DNA of 64,000 nucleotides from Tubulanus polymorphus (taxonomy: Eukaryota > Nemertea > Palaeonemertea > Tubulaniformes > Tubulanidae): NCBI RefSeq assembly GCF_964204645.1, contig NC_134032.1, forward strand, positions 5,074,675 to 5,138,674, in the 5' to 3' direction. Under the pieces are notes generated by a model. It was given only the letters and a program-made list of their open reading frames with translations. It was not told the origin of the DNA and did not search any database. The position numbers were made by a program, and so were the translations under genes. Below, piece by piece: positions 25,311-37,700 of the stretch (position 1 is its first letter; each line of letters begins with the position of its first letter).

Positions 25311-27290
25311 TTGTATATCCTGTCGATACGGCAGAAATAATTGTAGACTATGTATTGTAGATTGTGTATGAAAGTGTTTTTCTGGTTGTTTCGTTTGAGA
25401 AAATCGGGCATATATCTGACAACTGCAGGGGCTGTGTTTGTTCGCTCTCTGATATATCCAGTGTCATTTTTCAATGCTATGCTGCTTTCATTCACTTGTG
25501 ATTTGGCTAAAATTCTGTATTTAGAGCAAAACTGTGCGAGACACATTTTTTCAAATTCCTCATCATCAGGGTGATTTTGATAGCGTTCTACAATACCTGT
25601 CATCCATACGTCATCATCATTCAAATCATTATCAGCGTTACGTGATTGCAATACACTCAAGGGTTTGCTCAATTTAATGATATTGTCACCAGTTGGAATA
25701 AACGGAACTTTTCTTGAACCTTCTTTCATTTTTAAATTACATACGCGATACACTGCTTCTTGTGCAGAGACTTCACGATTATGTAGGTAGGTTGACCCAA
25801 GAGATTTCATGGCTTGTTTAGCACTTTGATTATCTTCTGCAGCCTCCGCCCTGGTGTGTTCTAACAAAAGACCCATTTCTCGTTCACTCTTTGAGATATA
25901 TGACACAATATATACTACGCATGCGAATGCATCAGTCACATATTGGATGTCCATGTTTGCTTGCCAGACTCTCAATAATGCAGGATTGTATTGATTTACC
26001 CAACATTCATTTGGTTCTCTTTTCAACACAACACCACTTTTACGCGATAGACAACGATAAGCTTCTTCAAACATATCTTGTGTGATACCAACTGATCTGA
26101 ATAATGATTCTGTTGTTGTTAACTCAGTTCCCTCTGTATTCATTATTTTCCACACAGTTTCAAGTATCTCTTTTGCTCTGGCTGGGCTCATTGCATTCAT
26201 AGCTGCATCATGTTGTATTTTCTGCATTTCTTCATCTGGTTCATTGCTTGTTGGAGGGGCTTCATATTTCATTTGAGTTAGAAATGTTTGTAGGGATGGA
26301 TTTCTGGGGAAATTGAACCTGCATACAGTACCTTTTTTACGACATGTCTTAGAATGTATTTTACTATGTATTTGGACACTGGTGACAACCTCATGCAATT
26401 CAGGATCTTTGGATTCTTCAGGCAATCTGCAGGTTATGTATCTACAAACTCAGTGATATCAACGTCATCATCGATTCCTGACTTAGGGGCATCTTTCACC
26501 CATATCAAAGCATGTACATGTGGGCTGCCGCGCATCTGGAATTCTACCCGATAAAAGTAGTCCTGTATTTCACCAATAAGTTGTGCAGGGGACTTGATAA
26601 CAGTGTTGAGGAACGTACGAAATCTATGATCAAACATCCTGGCTGCAGTTACTGGGTTTCGTCTCAATATACCACATTTCTCGGACCATGACATGTCTCT
26701 CACAGGCTTATCACAACCATCAACTCGCATTATAGCCTCTAAATGGTCCTCCCATCTCATTTCAGCTACAGAGAATGTTGGCACACCTAATTGTCTAACC
26801 ATAGCCAGCAAGTCTTTTTGAGCAGCTTCCCAGAACGGAGGTGTTCCTCTGATAGGTTTTAAAAACTTATAACCGTCATTATGTTTCAACAATTCGTTCA
26901 TATTTTCAATGTTTTTCAAAGTATTCAAGTCAATATTCAAACTTTTCTTACCATCTTTCACTCCTTTCCGCAATGCAATTGAGACATTTGAGTTGACCTG
27001 GTTGATTTCAGACAAAAACTGTGCATAAAATATGTAATCCGTGTTTCTCGAGAATCTGGGGTCGGCATTCATTAAACATGTGTGTAAGTAGCGTGATAAA
27101 GTAATCCTGTGTCCTCGAATATCATGATATGTAAATCTACCTGTCGGAAAGCGAGTGGGGAAACATCTGGCCTCATTCTCAGTATCAGTCAAAATCTTTA
27201 TTGGGCTATTATCTTCAGCAGGAGCCACACACAAAATGTCATCGAAATGTGCGTCAAGAATCTCCTGGCCGATATTAATTGGTTCATGTA
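25307..27290 (-). pseudogene. Helitron Rep (HUH) nuclease domain
   Basis: Open blocks 27234-26434 and 26425-25307, with a frameshift at about 26430 and another near 27290 joining the DUF6570 part. The N-terminal block has FPTGRFTYHD and EFQMRGSPHVHALIW, where HVH is the metal-binding HUH motif of Helitron relaxases. The second block has [16 protein letters not shown] (Cys-rich segment) and [11 protein letters not shown], the paired Tyr motif (Y-x3-Y) that cleaves DNA. Rep and helicase form one polypeptide in intact Helitrons. Confidence 0.85.
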
Positions 27291-28130
27291 CATTCCATGC
27301 AGATTTTCAGCATCAGTTTCTTCCTGGTAGTTGACATCATTTTGTCCTTGTGCTGTGGAATTATTGTCAAGATTGGGCAGTTCTTCATTTTCAATTGTTT
27401 CTGTATCTAATATCTCATCCTCAAGGGATCCTCTCTCAGATATTTCATTGACTTCTTCAAGTGGGTTATTCCACTCATAGTTTAATTTCACATCACGATA
27501 ATGCGGATTGATTGATTTCAATGTACACAACGCGTCCATTATCTTTTTCTGCTCAACGAATTGATACTTGTAATGTCCTTTGAATGTAAGTTTTCGTTTC
27601 AATTTTACCTTCATCATTTGATCATCAGAAGAATTTCGTGGAAGTATGTCTGTTGTTTTTTTTACATTGCTCGGAACACATACGACTGGCCCATGAGATC
27701 CGTGCTTACCTTGTTTCGGTAAAGCTATCATTTTAATGAATGGTATGTTAATTGAAACGAGATGAACTTCTAGCGAATTCAGTTGTGTAAGCGTATCGGG
27801 AATACTTTCTAATTGCAAGTTATTTACAGCAGCTTCACAAGGTACTGTAGCTGACAGTAATTTACTGTGACAACCATGACATATCCATGATTTTCCACAG
27901 GGTTGATCTTTCAAGGTACATGACTGAGAGCAAGTATTGCTACATGTATGTAGATAGGTATCTGTTATGCATTCTCGCGCAACAGCTGAGTGTTAGGAAC
28001 TGCGAGTACTATACATGCTAACATCCAATCTTTTCACCTGATTATGAAAAAGTAAACGTTGACAAACAGCACATACATATTCAGGGCCTCTCTCTGCTGT
28101 GTCCCGAAATATTGATATCACATAATTGAC
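27198..28130 (-). pseudogene. Helitron DUF6570-like domain
   Basis: The block 27914-27198 reads SWICHGCHSKLL...CEAAVNNL and then a hydrophobic stretch with PKQGKHGSHGPVVCVP and LKRKLTFKGHY, features of the DUF6570 region that precedes Rep in many Helitron proteins. The preceding Cys motif EYVCAVCQRLLF (at about 28080) is in the neighbouring frame. A frameshift near 27950 separates the two. The function of this domain is not established. Confidence 0.65.
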
Positions 28131-28760
28131 ATCCAATTTCTTCACCTTTTCATTTTCCCGCCTAAAATTATTTTGGCCTCTGATAAAATTTTTGAATATT
28201 GGGTCGTGTGCATACCTATCTATACTGTGGGCCTTCACAATATGTTGATGGTCCAAATTAGTTTGGTATTTGTCAATGCTGTAGCATTTGACCCTTTCTT
28301 GATGCTGAATGTCCTTTCGATATTTCTCAATACTGTATGTCTTAACTTGGTCTCGATGCTCAGTGTCGTTCTGATATTTCTCAATACTGCATGTCTTAAC
28401 TTGGTCTCGATGCTCAGTGTCCTTTCGATATTTCTCAATACTGTATGTCTTAACTTGGTCTCGATGCTCAGTGTCGTTCTGATATTTCTCAATACTGTAT
28501 GTCTTAACTTGGTCTCGATGCTCAGTGTCCTTTCGATATTTCTCAATACTGTATGTCTTAACTTGGTCTCGATGCTCAGTGTCGGTCTGATATTCCACAA
28601 TACTGTATGTCTTTACTTGGTCTCGATGCTCAGTGTCATACTGATATTTTGCAATACTGCATTTCCTGACTTGTACTCGATGCTGAGAGTTACTTTTATA
28701 TTTCTGTATACTGTACGCTTTCACCTGGTTTAGAAATACATCATCCTGTTTATAGTTCAT
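28030..28760 (-). pseudogene. Helitron repeat-rich linker (18-residue coding repeats)
   Basis: The open frame 28760-27993 consists largely of about ten copies of an 18-residue unit of the form TYSIEKYxxDTEHRDQVK. The outer copies are more divergent. The unit is charged and probably helical. It lies between the OTU part and the DUF6570 part. Similar KY-repeat linkers occur in Helitron proteins of invertebrates. The open frame on the other strand is a shadow of the repeats. Confidence 0.6.
28235..28720. repeat. 54-bp minisatellite inside Helitron coding sequence
   Basis: About nine head-to-tail 54-bp units. The central ones (28310-28620) are almost identical, differing at alternating positions (CCTTTCGATA or CGTTCTGATA). 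Because 54 is a multiple of 3 the array keeps frame. The alternating pattern suggests duplication of a 108-bp double unit. Confidence 0.85.
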
Positions 28761-28832
28761 AGCGGCTTTCCTTTTCAGATTGTTACAATAGTTACGATCA
28801 TCGTGGTATTTCTTAACAGTATTTCATTTCAT

Positions 28833-29898
28833 CTACTGGCGGAATTCCAAACTGTTGCTGTACTTCATTTTTTTCCCTGTGTTTTGGTTTTGGCGATAAG
28901 ATTCATCGTTCTCATATTTTAGAGATGCATAAGTTATCATCTTGTTGCGATACAGTTTATCCTGCCGATAGCGCTGATTATCGTAACGCCTTTTGACTGC
29001 TTTCCTGTTCCTGATTTGATCTTCACGTTTGTTATTGGTGGCATAATTTATTGAATTATACTCGTTCTCGCACCATAGGCATATTTTATCATATACACCA
29101 GAACAGTTTACGCACACAACAACCTCATAGTGCATACCACTACTGTTTCTAAGATAAATATTACCATTGGATTCATATTGATGTTTTAAAGTGGCTAAAA
29201 CTGAACCTGAAAATTGTTGCCATTTGTCATCTATATGCATATAGATCTATATGCAGTAAATCAGCTGTGGCCAATATTTCAACTTCAGTCGCCCATGTCT
29301 GTACGTATTTCATCCGGGATGCTTCAATATATTGATCTACAGTAATATCTGGATTTCTCAAATGGGGTTGAAACCTCTTTGCGTTGTGTTTCATGTGGTT
29401 TACTACTTTTGTACGTATGACCCTGTGATAGTTTTCAGTTCCACAGATAGAATAAGAGATAGCTCTGAAAAAACAGTTACCATCACCTTTTATCTTATGG
29501 GTACTGCATGGTGAGCCGAGCAGTCCAGTATATGCAGGCATACAGTCATATCCTAGTTCAGCCATTGGAATACCTACAACAGATCGTGTTGTTATATCTA
29601 GAATAGAGCATAATGATAAACACTGAACTTTTTCTAGAGGTCTGTAAACTAGTGAGGTGTGGTGTATGGAGCTACCCACAACTATAACATCATCATCATA
29701 GACTTCATTTAAATGAGACGGTTTTGGTCGATTAAGGCTGTGTCTGGTTAATGTTTCTCCTGTAAGATCCTTTTGATCACAGCAGTTTATATTAACACCT
29801 GTTATTTCATATTGCATCGGTTCAATTAAATTCATAGAGGCGGTAAGTCTGTGACAATGTTTTTCCAATTCATTTAAACTTCTATGACTTACTATCAC
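28833..29898 (-). pseudogene. Helitron OTU cysteine protease domain
   Basis: Block 29898-29227 contains IKGDGNCFFRAISYSICGTE, the OTU signature with catalytic Asp and Cys (GDGNCFFRA). Block 29240-28833, in another frame, continues with the conserved SSGMHYEVVV, carrying the catalytic His. The frame changes at about 29235. After this come Cys pairs (VCVNCSGVY, CLWCENEY) and the start of the repeat linker. OTU proteases remove ubiquitin, and Helitrons of this type carry one in the same polyprotein. Confidence 0.8.
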
Positions 29899-29904
29899 GG
29901 CAAA

Positions 29905-30460
29905 TCAATCAGCAGTCATCATTCCATTTGAGTCACGTGAATCAGAGTCGAATACCCAGTACACACCATCCTGATTCAAAACACAAAATGTATTACCAGC
30001 AAATGTAACAAAGCAAGCATCATATTCATGTAGTACTGTGTGTAAACATTCAGACAATTCCATCATTACACCAAACTTTCCAGCTTTCATTTCGTCACTT
30101 AGAACAAGCAACATATGAGATTCCAACATTGACTTCGTACATATAATTAGATATTTCAATTGCATTTGGCAGTTCACTGACTAAAAGATAGATATTAGAT
30201 ATAGTGTTCATACTTGTCAATGTTGCATATAGTTCATTACCAGTAATCAAGACAGAATCAACATCATTTGAGGTCCAGTGTATCAGTAACTTGTGCAATG
30301 AATGAATAATAGCAGCTAACGAGTTAGCAACACATTGCTTACCAGAGTGAACACCGAATTTCGGGTGAACTTGATGGCAATTTCCATGTACTATGGCCTT
30401 TGTCATTGAGGCTGTATCTGTTGACCACAACGATTCTGTGCTTTCTGGCTCATTCAACAT
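29905..30460 (-). pseudogene. Helitron N-terminal papain-fold protease-like domain
   Basis: Blocks 30460-30095 and 30177-29905 overlap in different frames. The first reads FGVHSGKQCVANSLAAII, a Gly-x-Gln-Cys motif with the pattern of the catalytic Gln and Cys in the deubiquitinase of herpesvirus large tegument proteins (peptidase C76 type). The second has VYWVFDSDSRDSNG, which would hold the Asp/His-type distal motif (usually FDSHxR; here the His position reads Asp). Similar domains precede OTU in invertebrate Helitron proteins. The assignment rests on motif shape only. If right, the element encoded two deubiquitinase-type domains. Confidence 0.5.
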
Positions 30461-30519
30461 TTCATTTTGGTTGCGTATAACGTTAGTTTCATTTCCAATG
30501 TGCTGTTATTGTATCCTTA

Positions 30520-30606
30520 GCTGCTTTTGCCGCAGCTGGCTGTATGTGATAATTATCTGCTATAGCCGCAGCTAGCTGTGTAGCTGCTATAGCCGCAGCT
30601 GGCTGT
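30520..30606. repeat. Short GCAGCTGGCTG-type direct repeats
   Basis: CTATAGCCGCAGCT occurs twice and CCGCAGCTGGCTG twice within 90 bp, just upstream of the Helitron coding remains. Read on the minus strand it encodes an Ala-rich QPAAAIAA segment, possibly part of the original Helitron N-terminus. Confidence 0.5.
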
Positions 30607-30619
30607 AATATATCTGCAA

Positions 30620-33319
30620 TAGGTGATGAAGCATTCACCTGAAAATGAGAAGATGTTCCTTATTTAATAATTTCTTATTTCCATTGGCATCAAAATTGTG
30701 TAATGCATGGATGTAGGCCATTCACCTTCTTACGCTGAAACCCATGCCGGCGAATTTTTCTTTTAGGCATCGCTTCTTATGATGTCTATAACAAACAAAA
30801 TTAAGACATATATTAGCTACCATTAACTTAACTACTGTATTTGTTTCGTAGGGAATACATGAAACATCAAGGATATTACAATGTTTGCTTAGAAACAGGC
30901 GCATATCCATACTTCGGATGGAGTATATAAGCCTTACAAGCTTATTTCAGAGCTAGATAATTAATAAAGTGTTCACAAAAGTTCCCTTGAAAAGTTAACA
31001 AATGTGTTATATGTGCCGATTTTGGCGACCAACAATGGCTGCCAGCCACCCATTCCTGCGTTATAGGCCTGCAATGACATAGCATAAAAAGGGATTTTTA
31101 GACATTCTGAGTGCATTCTGAGCACTATCGTAGTTGACATTTGGAATAAACCATTTTCCAAGCCTGGCGAAAATTCCAAGGTCACTTGGCCGAAAAAAGG
31201 GGATGCGTACCCCGGACAAATCCCTGGATCAATGACATCATCGCTGATCTGAAATCGCATACGCCCGTAACAGCAGGAGGCAGTTTGAATTGGCCACTGA
31301 ACAGTGTTTTCAATAAGAGCCAGGTCCCAGGTCCCAGACCTGTCTGTTGTTTGTAAAGGACCTACCTGTTTTTCAAACCAGCTTTCATTTCAGGGACTGT
31401 GACATATGGGACCCTCCTCTTTTACAAAGGGAACTGGCTTGTTAATTTGTTAATGAAAACACTACTGAAGTAAGTGGATATTTTGCTGCTGCAACATTAT
31501 TTTAGTAATTACAACAAAAATTTCAGCAAAATTTATCTGTAAATGCTAACTGGAATATTCAGTTTTCCGCAAAATATCCACTTACTTGCTCGTAGGGCTG
31601 GCAGGCGATGCCTATAGGACATGCATGATCGTTAGAATAAAGTGTTCATAATAATTAGTGTCAACAAGCGTCATCCAGCGTCAACCGGTCAGAATTCAAC
31701 GTCAAGGGGTTGATTTAGGAACCCAAGTCTATCTTAAGTTAGAGACACACGAGTGTATTTTTTCGCCTGATCGCGACGATTAAATTCGCCAGCGAATTAG
31801 TACGTCTGATACGAGTGGGTAGAGGTAGCGATCAAACCAAAATTCAGTCAGTGACTGCTACTTAGTGTGAGAGAGTTAACAAATCACATGATATCAACAA
31901 TGCATCCCATTAGTTGATAAAAATGCCATTTAATGGATCGCTCTGCGGAATTCGCCGAGTGCGGGCAGACGAGCTAATTTGCGGACAATCTGATCACCGG
32001 CGTAAATATCAAACAAGTTTGGTTGATACGGGCGATTCGCCAGACAATAGAGTCGGCCGACGAAATCATCATCATCACCGTGAGTGGTGACCCGAGCCAT
32101 TTTTTCGGTCGATTTATAAATTTGCCGCGATCGGGCAAAAAAATACGCCTGTGTGCCCCTACAGCAAAATTTAAACTGACCAAAATAAGTAATTCGTGGA
32201 AAATGACTAACGTACTGCAAGATAAGCCTAATTTGTCAATTGACTTAGGCCTGGTATTGTCATTCCCGGCAGAAAATTTATTTAAAAATGCTTATAAGTT
32301 ATTAATTTGTCGCTTGTTGACGCTTTTAAATCTTGACACAAAACGCTGAAACTTGGGTTGTTGACGCCCCGCTAATTTAGTAATTAGCATACCCAAAATA
32401 AAGTACTATTTTCTGATTAACCTACCTATCAAATTCGAAGGCCTGTATCCCTAATGCGGAGAAAATCTGATGCCAGGTTTATTAACACACGGCGAAGTTA
32501 GACGAGACTAGTTAGTAGAGGAATATATTATATAAGATTAAGACGCCTGCCTTCTCTCCCCAAATTTCGTCGATAACAATTCACCCACTCAGTGGGCCTA
32601 GCTGCGGCGCTCGTGCGCGTGTAGTTTACCAGTTTACTGGGAGCTCAGTGAAACGACACGATTGTTCACAGCGACGCTTCGCGCAATCAAACAGAAAGTT
32701 AGCATCAGACGGATCACTTTCAACGTAGGCAAAATTGCGATCGCCCTTACGTTGAATTTAATTGCCGTTGTAGGGAATCGGCATACGAAACGGACGGCAC
32801 TCGGACGATAGTCCGATCCGCGCAACATTCCGACGACCAGCGTAACACCCCGAAATTGTTTATAGCATTGCACACACTATTTTATTTAATAACGTATCAT
32901 GAATAAAATTTAAAGATTGGGCTTCACTTGGAAATATGACACAAATGTTTCATGTAAATCGGTCATTTGAAAGAAGAAACAATAAATTAGACCATTTGAA
33001 ATTGATTTGTATTCATTTAATTCCGGGATTATAGACTGAATGCCTGTCCCATTCAAATTGAAGATAGAGACCGGTAACCAGTCTACCAGGATTATAGCTG
33101 TATAGGCAACAAACTCCACATTCACGAATTACGTGGCTGTCAGATTGCAAAAACCGTTCAATAAACAGACCGTATTACATGCAAAAAATTGATCCTGAAA
33201 CCGATTTTTCAAAATCAACGCCCCCTAGTGGTTGAAATAGGAACTAATCACGTGAGTGGTTCGTTGCATTTAGTAACCAGGTACATGCGTATCGATTTTT
33301 ATAGAAATGCATTGTTCCC
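30620..33319. other. Intergenic between Helitron and outer Polinton
   Basis: No convincing gene. It contains a 17-bp inverted repeat (31470-31486 and 31569-31585), a copy of the hairpin repeat arm seen at 9.5 kb (about 33040-33090), and probably the unrecognised 5' end of the Helitron and the left end of the outer Polinton. Confidence 0.45.
31470..31585. repeat. Inverted repeat, 17-bp perfect arms
   Basis: GTAAGTGGATATTTTGC (31470-31486) is the exact inverse of GCAAAATATCCACTTAC (31569-31585), with about 80 bp between. It looks like a small foldback element; no clear target duplication. Confidence 0.6.
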
Positions 33320-33351
33320 AGTAGTTAAATAGGGTCACTTTGGGACCGATT

Positions 33352-33430
33352 GAGGAGTGAGGAGCAGTGAGGAGCAGTGAGGAGCAATGACGTCATCGCT
33401 GACGTCATGGATGACGTCACTGATTACATC
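33352..33430 (+). promoter_or_regulatory. CRE/ATF site array upstream of PC4 gene
   Basis: Three perfect TGACGTCA palindromes start at 33388, 33400 and 33412, exactly 12 bp apart, followed by a degenerate fourth unit (TTACATCA at 33424). Before them are three copies of a GAGGAGCAGT-type 10-bp repeat. TGACGTCA is the CREB/ATF binding site. The array lies about 200 bp upstream of the PC4-like gene start and near the presumed end of the element, so it may be its promoter or enhancer. Confidence 0.6.
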
Positions 33431-33616
33431 ATGTTGGTGGGGGAAAACGTTTTTGGGCGAGAATATCGATAACAATAAAGCGAAGCCATAAAACGTGTTC
33501 GGGCCTGATATTTGTGGACAATAAAAACGCGATATAAATCATGTTTAGACGTCATTTAACTCGGAGACTTCGGGCGGTTAACATCGGATCTCTTCACATC
33601 GACTATCGCGGATATC

Positions 33617-34454
33617 ATGGATTCACCAAGCGGCCGAAGCACATGTAGTTTAGAAATATGTAGTTCTCCTAAAAAAGCGAAGCTTTCACCCGCATATAGG
33701 AAAAGGAAACCGGTTCATCTCAAACTTAATTTCGGTAAGTCTATTTCTGTTTCGAGACAATATTTCGTAAAATGATGTATGTATGTTCTAAATACTTAAT
33801 TTCGTAACTTTATTTTCTATAGACTCAATCGTTAATGATAACGCCGTCGATACGCCTCACTCAATGAAAACCGTCACATCGTCAGATGGTCAACCCGATC
33901 CTCATTATTTAGGACAACTCGTTTACGCGTGCGTGAAAACATGGCAGGGTTCAAAACGTATCGATCTCAGGACATACGAGTGCTGCGACCGGAAGCACCA
34001 GTTATACCCGACTAAAAACGGTATCGCGTTAGATTTGCAAGAGTGGGTACATATCGACTACTGTAAATCCGATATCGAACACGAAATTGAGCGAGTCAAA
34101 CAACAAGCGGGATATGTGGGAGGTATGACTATCGGTCGTTCGAACTTTATTAAAATCTATCGTTCTAGTCATAATAGTCGTGTATACATCGATATACGGT
34201 TCTATATACTATGCGATGCGAAAGGCGAAACCGTACCTTCTAGAAAAGGTGTAAAATTATCTCTCTCTCAGTGGAAGAAATTAAAAGACATTAATTTTAG
34301 CGACGATGTACCCGAACTATCCGATATGAAACCGTGTTGGTACGAACAAAGTCATCAAAATCAAGAATATAGATGCGCATACTGCGCAAAGGACACTAGC
34401 GGAGTTCGTAATGCTCCAGAATATTCCGCATACGCTCCCAGTAAGAATAAATAA
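33617..34454 (+). CDS. PC4-like transcription coactivator, two domains, spliced
   Basis: Exon 1 is 33617-33734 and exon 2 is 33823-34454, with an 88-bp intron (GTAAGT...TTTTCTATAG, phase 1), giving 249 residues in one open frame. The N-terminus is basic (KKAKLSPAYRKRK). Two PC4-type single-strand DNA-binding repeats follow: one with LVYACVKTWQGSKRIDLRTY and PTKNGIALDLQEW, a second with FIKIYRSSHNSRVYIDIRFY and PSRKGVKLSLSQWKKL. A Cys pair near the C-terminus (YRCAYCAKD) may bind zinc. PC4-like proteins bind melted DNA and stimulate RNA polymerase II transcription, and are known in some large DNA viruses. Intact here. It is the leftmost gene of the outer Polinton. Confidence 0.8.
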
Positions 34455-34729
34455 ATACGTTTAATTAACGGTCTAATAATATGTATGGTTTTTCTAACTT
34501 TATTATCCACGATTAAATGAAAATAAACGTGTGTCAATAGAAGTCAATTGTCTTTGTCATTGTTTCGTCGGTCATTCATTCCCTTAAAGTTCAGTCATTT
34601 CGATATGTCGACTGTCTGTAGCATGATTCCATCAATTGCCTATCAATCAATCCTCTCAATGTTGGCCTTATCTACACGATCAAATTCCATCCTTTAGTGT
34701 AATCCAAAGCGACTATGATAATTAACATA

Positions 34730-37700
34730 TCAATAAGGAATAACGATGTTCAATTTAACATAATATTTGATAAACTTTATTATATTAGTAAAGGATAAAT
34801 ATTCTATATAAATAGTAAATGTACAAAAAAATTCATTATTTAAATTCGAAAAAATAGTGGTGACTAGAGGAGAATAATAAAACGCGTATCTAAAAACCGT
34901 AGGGAGCGTGTTAAATCTGTTCGTTGGATCAAAAGCCCTTTTAGTGTATACGGCGCGATATATTTTTCGCTCGTCCCTATTAAATATGGAACATTTTTTG
35001 ATGTCTCGATTTATCTTGTTTTGAATGGAAACGTACAAATGATCGTATTTTTCACCGACTATAATATCAACCATTGATTTAAAGTTGACTATTTGTTTAT
35101 TTCTAAAATTCAAATTAATTCCTTTCACTTTGCATTCCGATGAGAATTTATTGTCACGCGGACTGAAAACACGGAATGCATAGTTTTTCGGACCGGCCGA
35201 AACGAATTCCGAAATATAGGCACCATCTCCGTATTTATCTGCCAACTCATCGGTCATATCCCCTAAAAAGTTTCCAGTTGGCGGATCCCATTGATCAGGT
35301 TTAACGGTGTAAATGATTGAGTCGGTATCCGTGTAAAGGGTTCGATCCCCTAGTTTCTCCATATAACTATAGAGAATTAGTCGAGCATGCGCCGTTGTGA
35401 ACGCGGCTAAGGCGACGCTAGTTTTACCGGAGGATTCGACAAATTCGTCGCGTTTTCTGTAGTGCACCCTTAACACCTCTTCGTTACACAACAGTAAATC
35501 TTGTATCTCCAAACTATCGTCTAAAAGCATGCTGTACATTTCACCGGGGTCTGAAATATATTTAGCAGTGGTTTTGTTTTTATTTTGACCGAGTTTACCC
35601 CACATGCTATTTAAACATAGTTTGGCGACAGTTCGCATGCCCTTCGCCTTCTTTATGTTATTTTCTTCGAGACGGATACCCTCGCGCTCGAAATAATCGG
35701 ATAGAAATTGGTCTTTTTCGGCGCGAGTCATATCGGGAGATGGCCACCCGCTAGCTTCGGTTTTTACTTTTAGAAATTTTCCTATATAGTCTGCAAATAA
35801 TCCGGTTTCGCTACGTTCCCAATTCCAAATTTCGAATATACCGATAATACGGTATCCCAATTCAACGGCTTTTTGGATCTCTAAACCGACCCACGTTCCG
35901 GTAATAGCACGTTCGTCTTCCTAGTGGCGACACCTTTCGCGTTGATAACTATCTTCAGCGCACGAGCGACACAAAGGAAAGGATAATTTGCCATTGGCTC
36001 TGTATGGAAGGATGGGTAAATATAAGCCCCGAGGTGGTAAAATTCGGCATTTAATCAACCCGTAATATAATCTTTGATATCACCGAAATTTTCAGTTATA
36101 ACTGTTGGGTGACCTATTGGATAGCTACAACGACTATTAACGTACGGGTATAGCGAACATATGTCAATATATTTAATTTTTTCATCATCTTCGGCCTTAT
36201 GATAGATTTTGATTGCATTAGTTCGACCGCCGAAAAATGCGTCACGCGGTAATAACGGGTCAGAAATATCTACTTCTTTTTCAAAATCGGCAAAAACACG
36301 GTTTTCTTTCACCAAGTTACAATATTCGTGTTCCCAAAATTCCACCAAATTATATCCAAGGGCCCTAATCTTTGCACTCTTTTCTAACGTAGCCTGATAA
36401 AGTTCACCAAATTTTTTATCGGGCCGCACCGGCGACTGCATATCTGAATTTTTAAAACATTTAGGGCATCCGTGGTACAGACAGCCATGAAATTCATACA
36501 CGGTGTTTGATTCGGCGTGGTAACCATCCACTTTATAGCGGTCAATAGTTACTTCACCGCCATTCAACGCATGTTGAATTCGAATATTATTATTTTCAGA
36601 TAGCCATCTTAACCAACGGATGCTCATTTTTGAAAACTTGGCATTGGGTCTATAACCGCCTGGGGGTATTAAGCCAATTGTTTCCGATTTTAGGAAATTT
36701 GTTCTTAACGCTAGATTGCATGCCGACACAATGGTAATTGAATTTCTAAAAGGATCGACTGAAGTAAGTGCAAAGAATTGATGTTGGAAATTAATGACCG
36801 ATTGCATTAATATGTCAACATCGGACCGACAATACCCTATCAACTCGTGTTGCATATCAAAAACGAAATTTTCAGACCGGCGCTCTGTATGCCACTTTAC
36901 AAATTCGTTCCTCTCGCTGGAACTCATGCCATCAGGATTATAATAATGTAAATCCGGAATCGGTCCTACATAATTCATATTTTTTCCAGTACAAAAAGTG
37001 TACGGAAAATAACCCTTTTTCAATTCCGGAATACCTAATGTTTCCGGTAATTTACCAAGTTTCATAGGTAGGAAATTCAAAGTATCCAAAAATTTAATGT
37101 CCAAATGTTGGATAGACATCGTCATAATTTTACCACCGTTTGGTACTATGTCCGGTAGTATGCCTTGCGAAACCAAATATCTTAAAATAAAATAGCCGTC
37201 AAACGATTGAAAATTGTGCGCAAAAACAGTGGAACCCTTATTCTCCTCAGTAAACAGCCATTTGCAGAAATCGATATCCGACTTGAACACGTGTTCGTGT
37301 TTACCGCAATGGTCGCATGACGAGTCTGGAGTACGCCTTGACCATTTACACATTTGACACGTTCTGTGTGCTATACCTAATACTACAACGTGGTTCGAAT
37401 CCACAGTAGTCGTTTCGAAATCAAACGCTATAAATTTTCTAATTTTGAATTCTTCGCTTTTCGCGTCTAAATAAGGATTGATTAATTGATGCGTGTTTTT
37501 ATCGCCTTCGGGGACCACGTGCTCCTGACCTTTTGTCACCCCAATATAACAAAGATGGCCTATAGGTAGCTTTTCTTTACACGAGGAACAATACTTTTTA
37601 CCGCAATCGTGTAATTTAGGATCCAGTTTCGATCGGGGAATAATAGAGCCACAACGCATACACCGTGCCCGCGAATTACAAAGGCTTTGACCCGTTGCCA

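Larger units (their letters stand above)
17304..30460 (-). mobile_element. Helitron (Helitron2-like), decayed, split by a DNA transposon
   Basis: On the minus strand, in order: papain-fold protease-like region, OTU protease, 54-bp coding repeats, DUF6570, HUH Rep, PIF1 helicase and an endonuclease/exonuclease/phosphatase (EEP) domain. This is the content of Helitrons that carry OTU and EEP domains. The EEP domain is interrupted by the 5.5-kb element at 17571-23101. Without that insert the coding part is about 7.6 kb. Many frameshifts and C-to-T type stops show age. I could not define the true ends (Helitrons lack target duplications), so the coordinates are those of the coding remains only. 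Confidence 0.75.

Noticed and set aside
28235-28720. CRISPR-like array
   Set aside because: Units are contiguous 54-bp tandem copies without unique spacers, in animal DNA, and keep coding frame.
28173-28733. 186-codon plus-strand open frame rich in Leu/Val/Ser
   Set aside because: It is the opposite strand of the 54-bp Helitron repeats; the repetitive pattern comes from the real minus-strand repeats.
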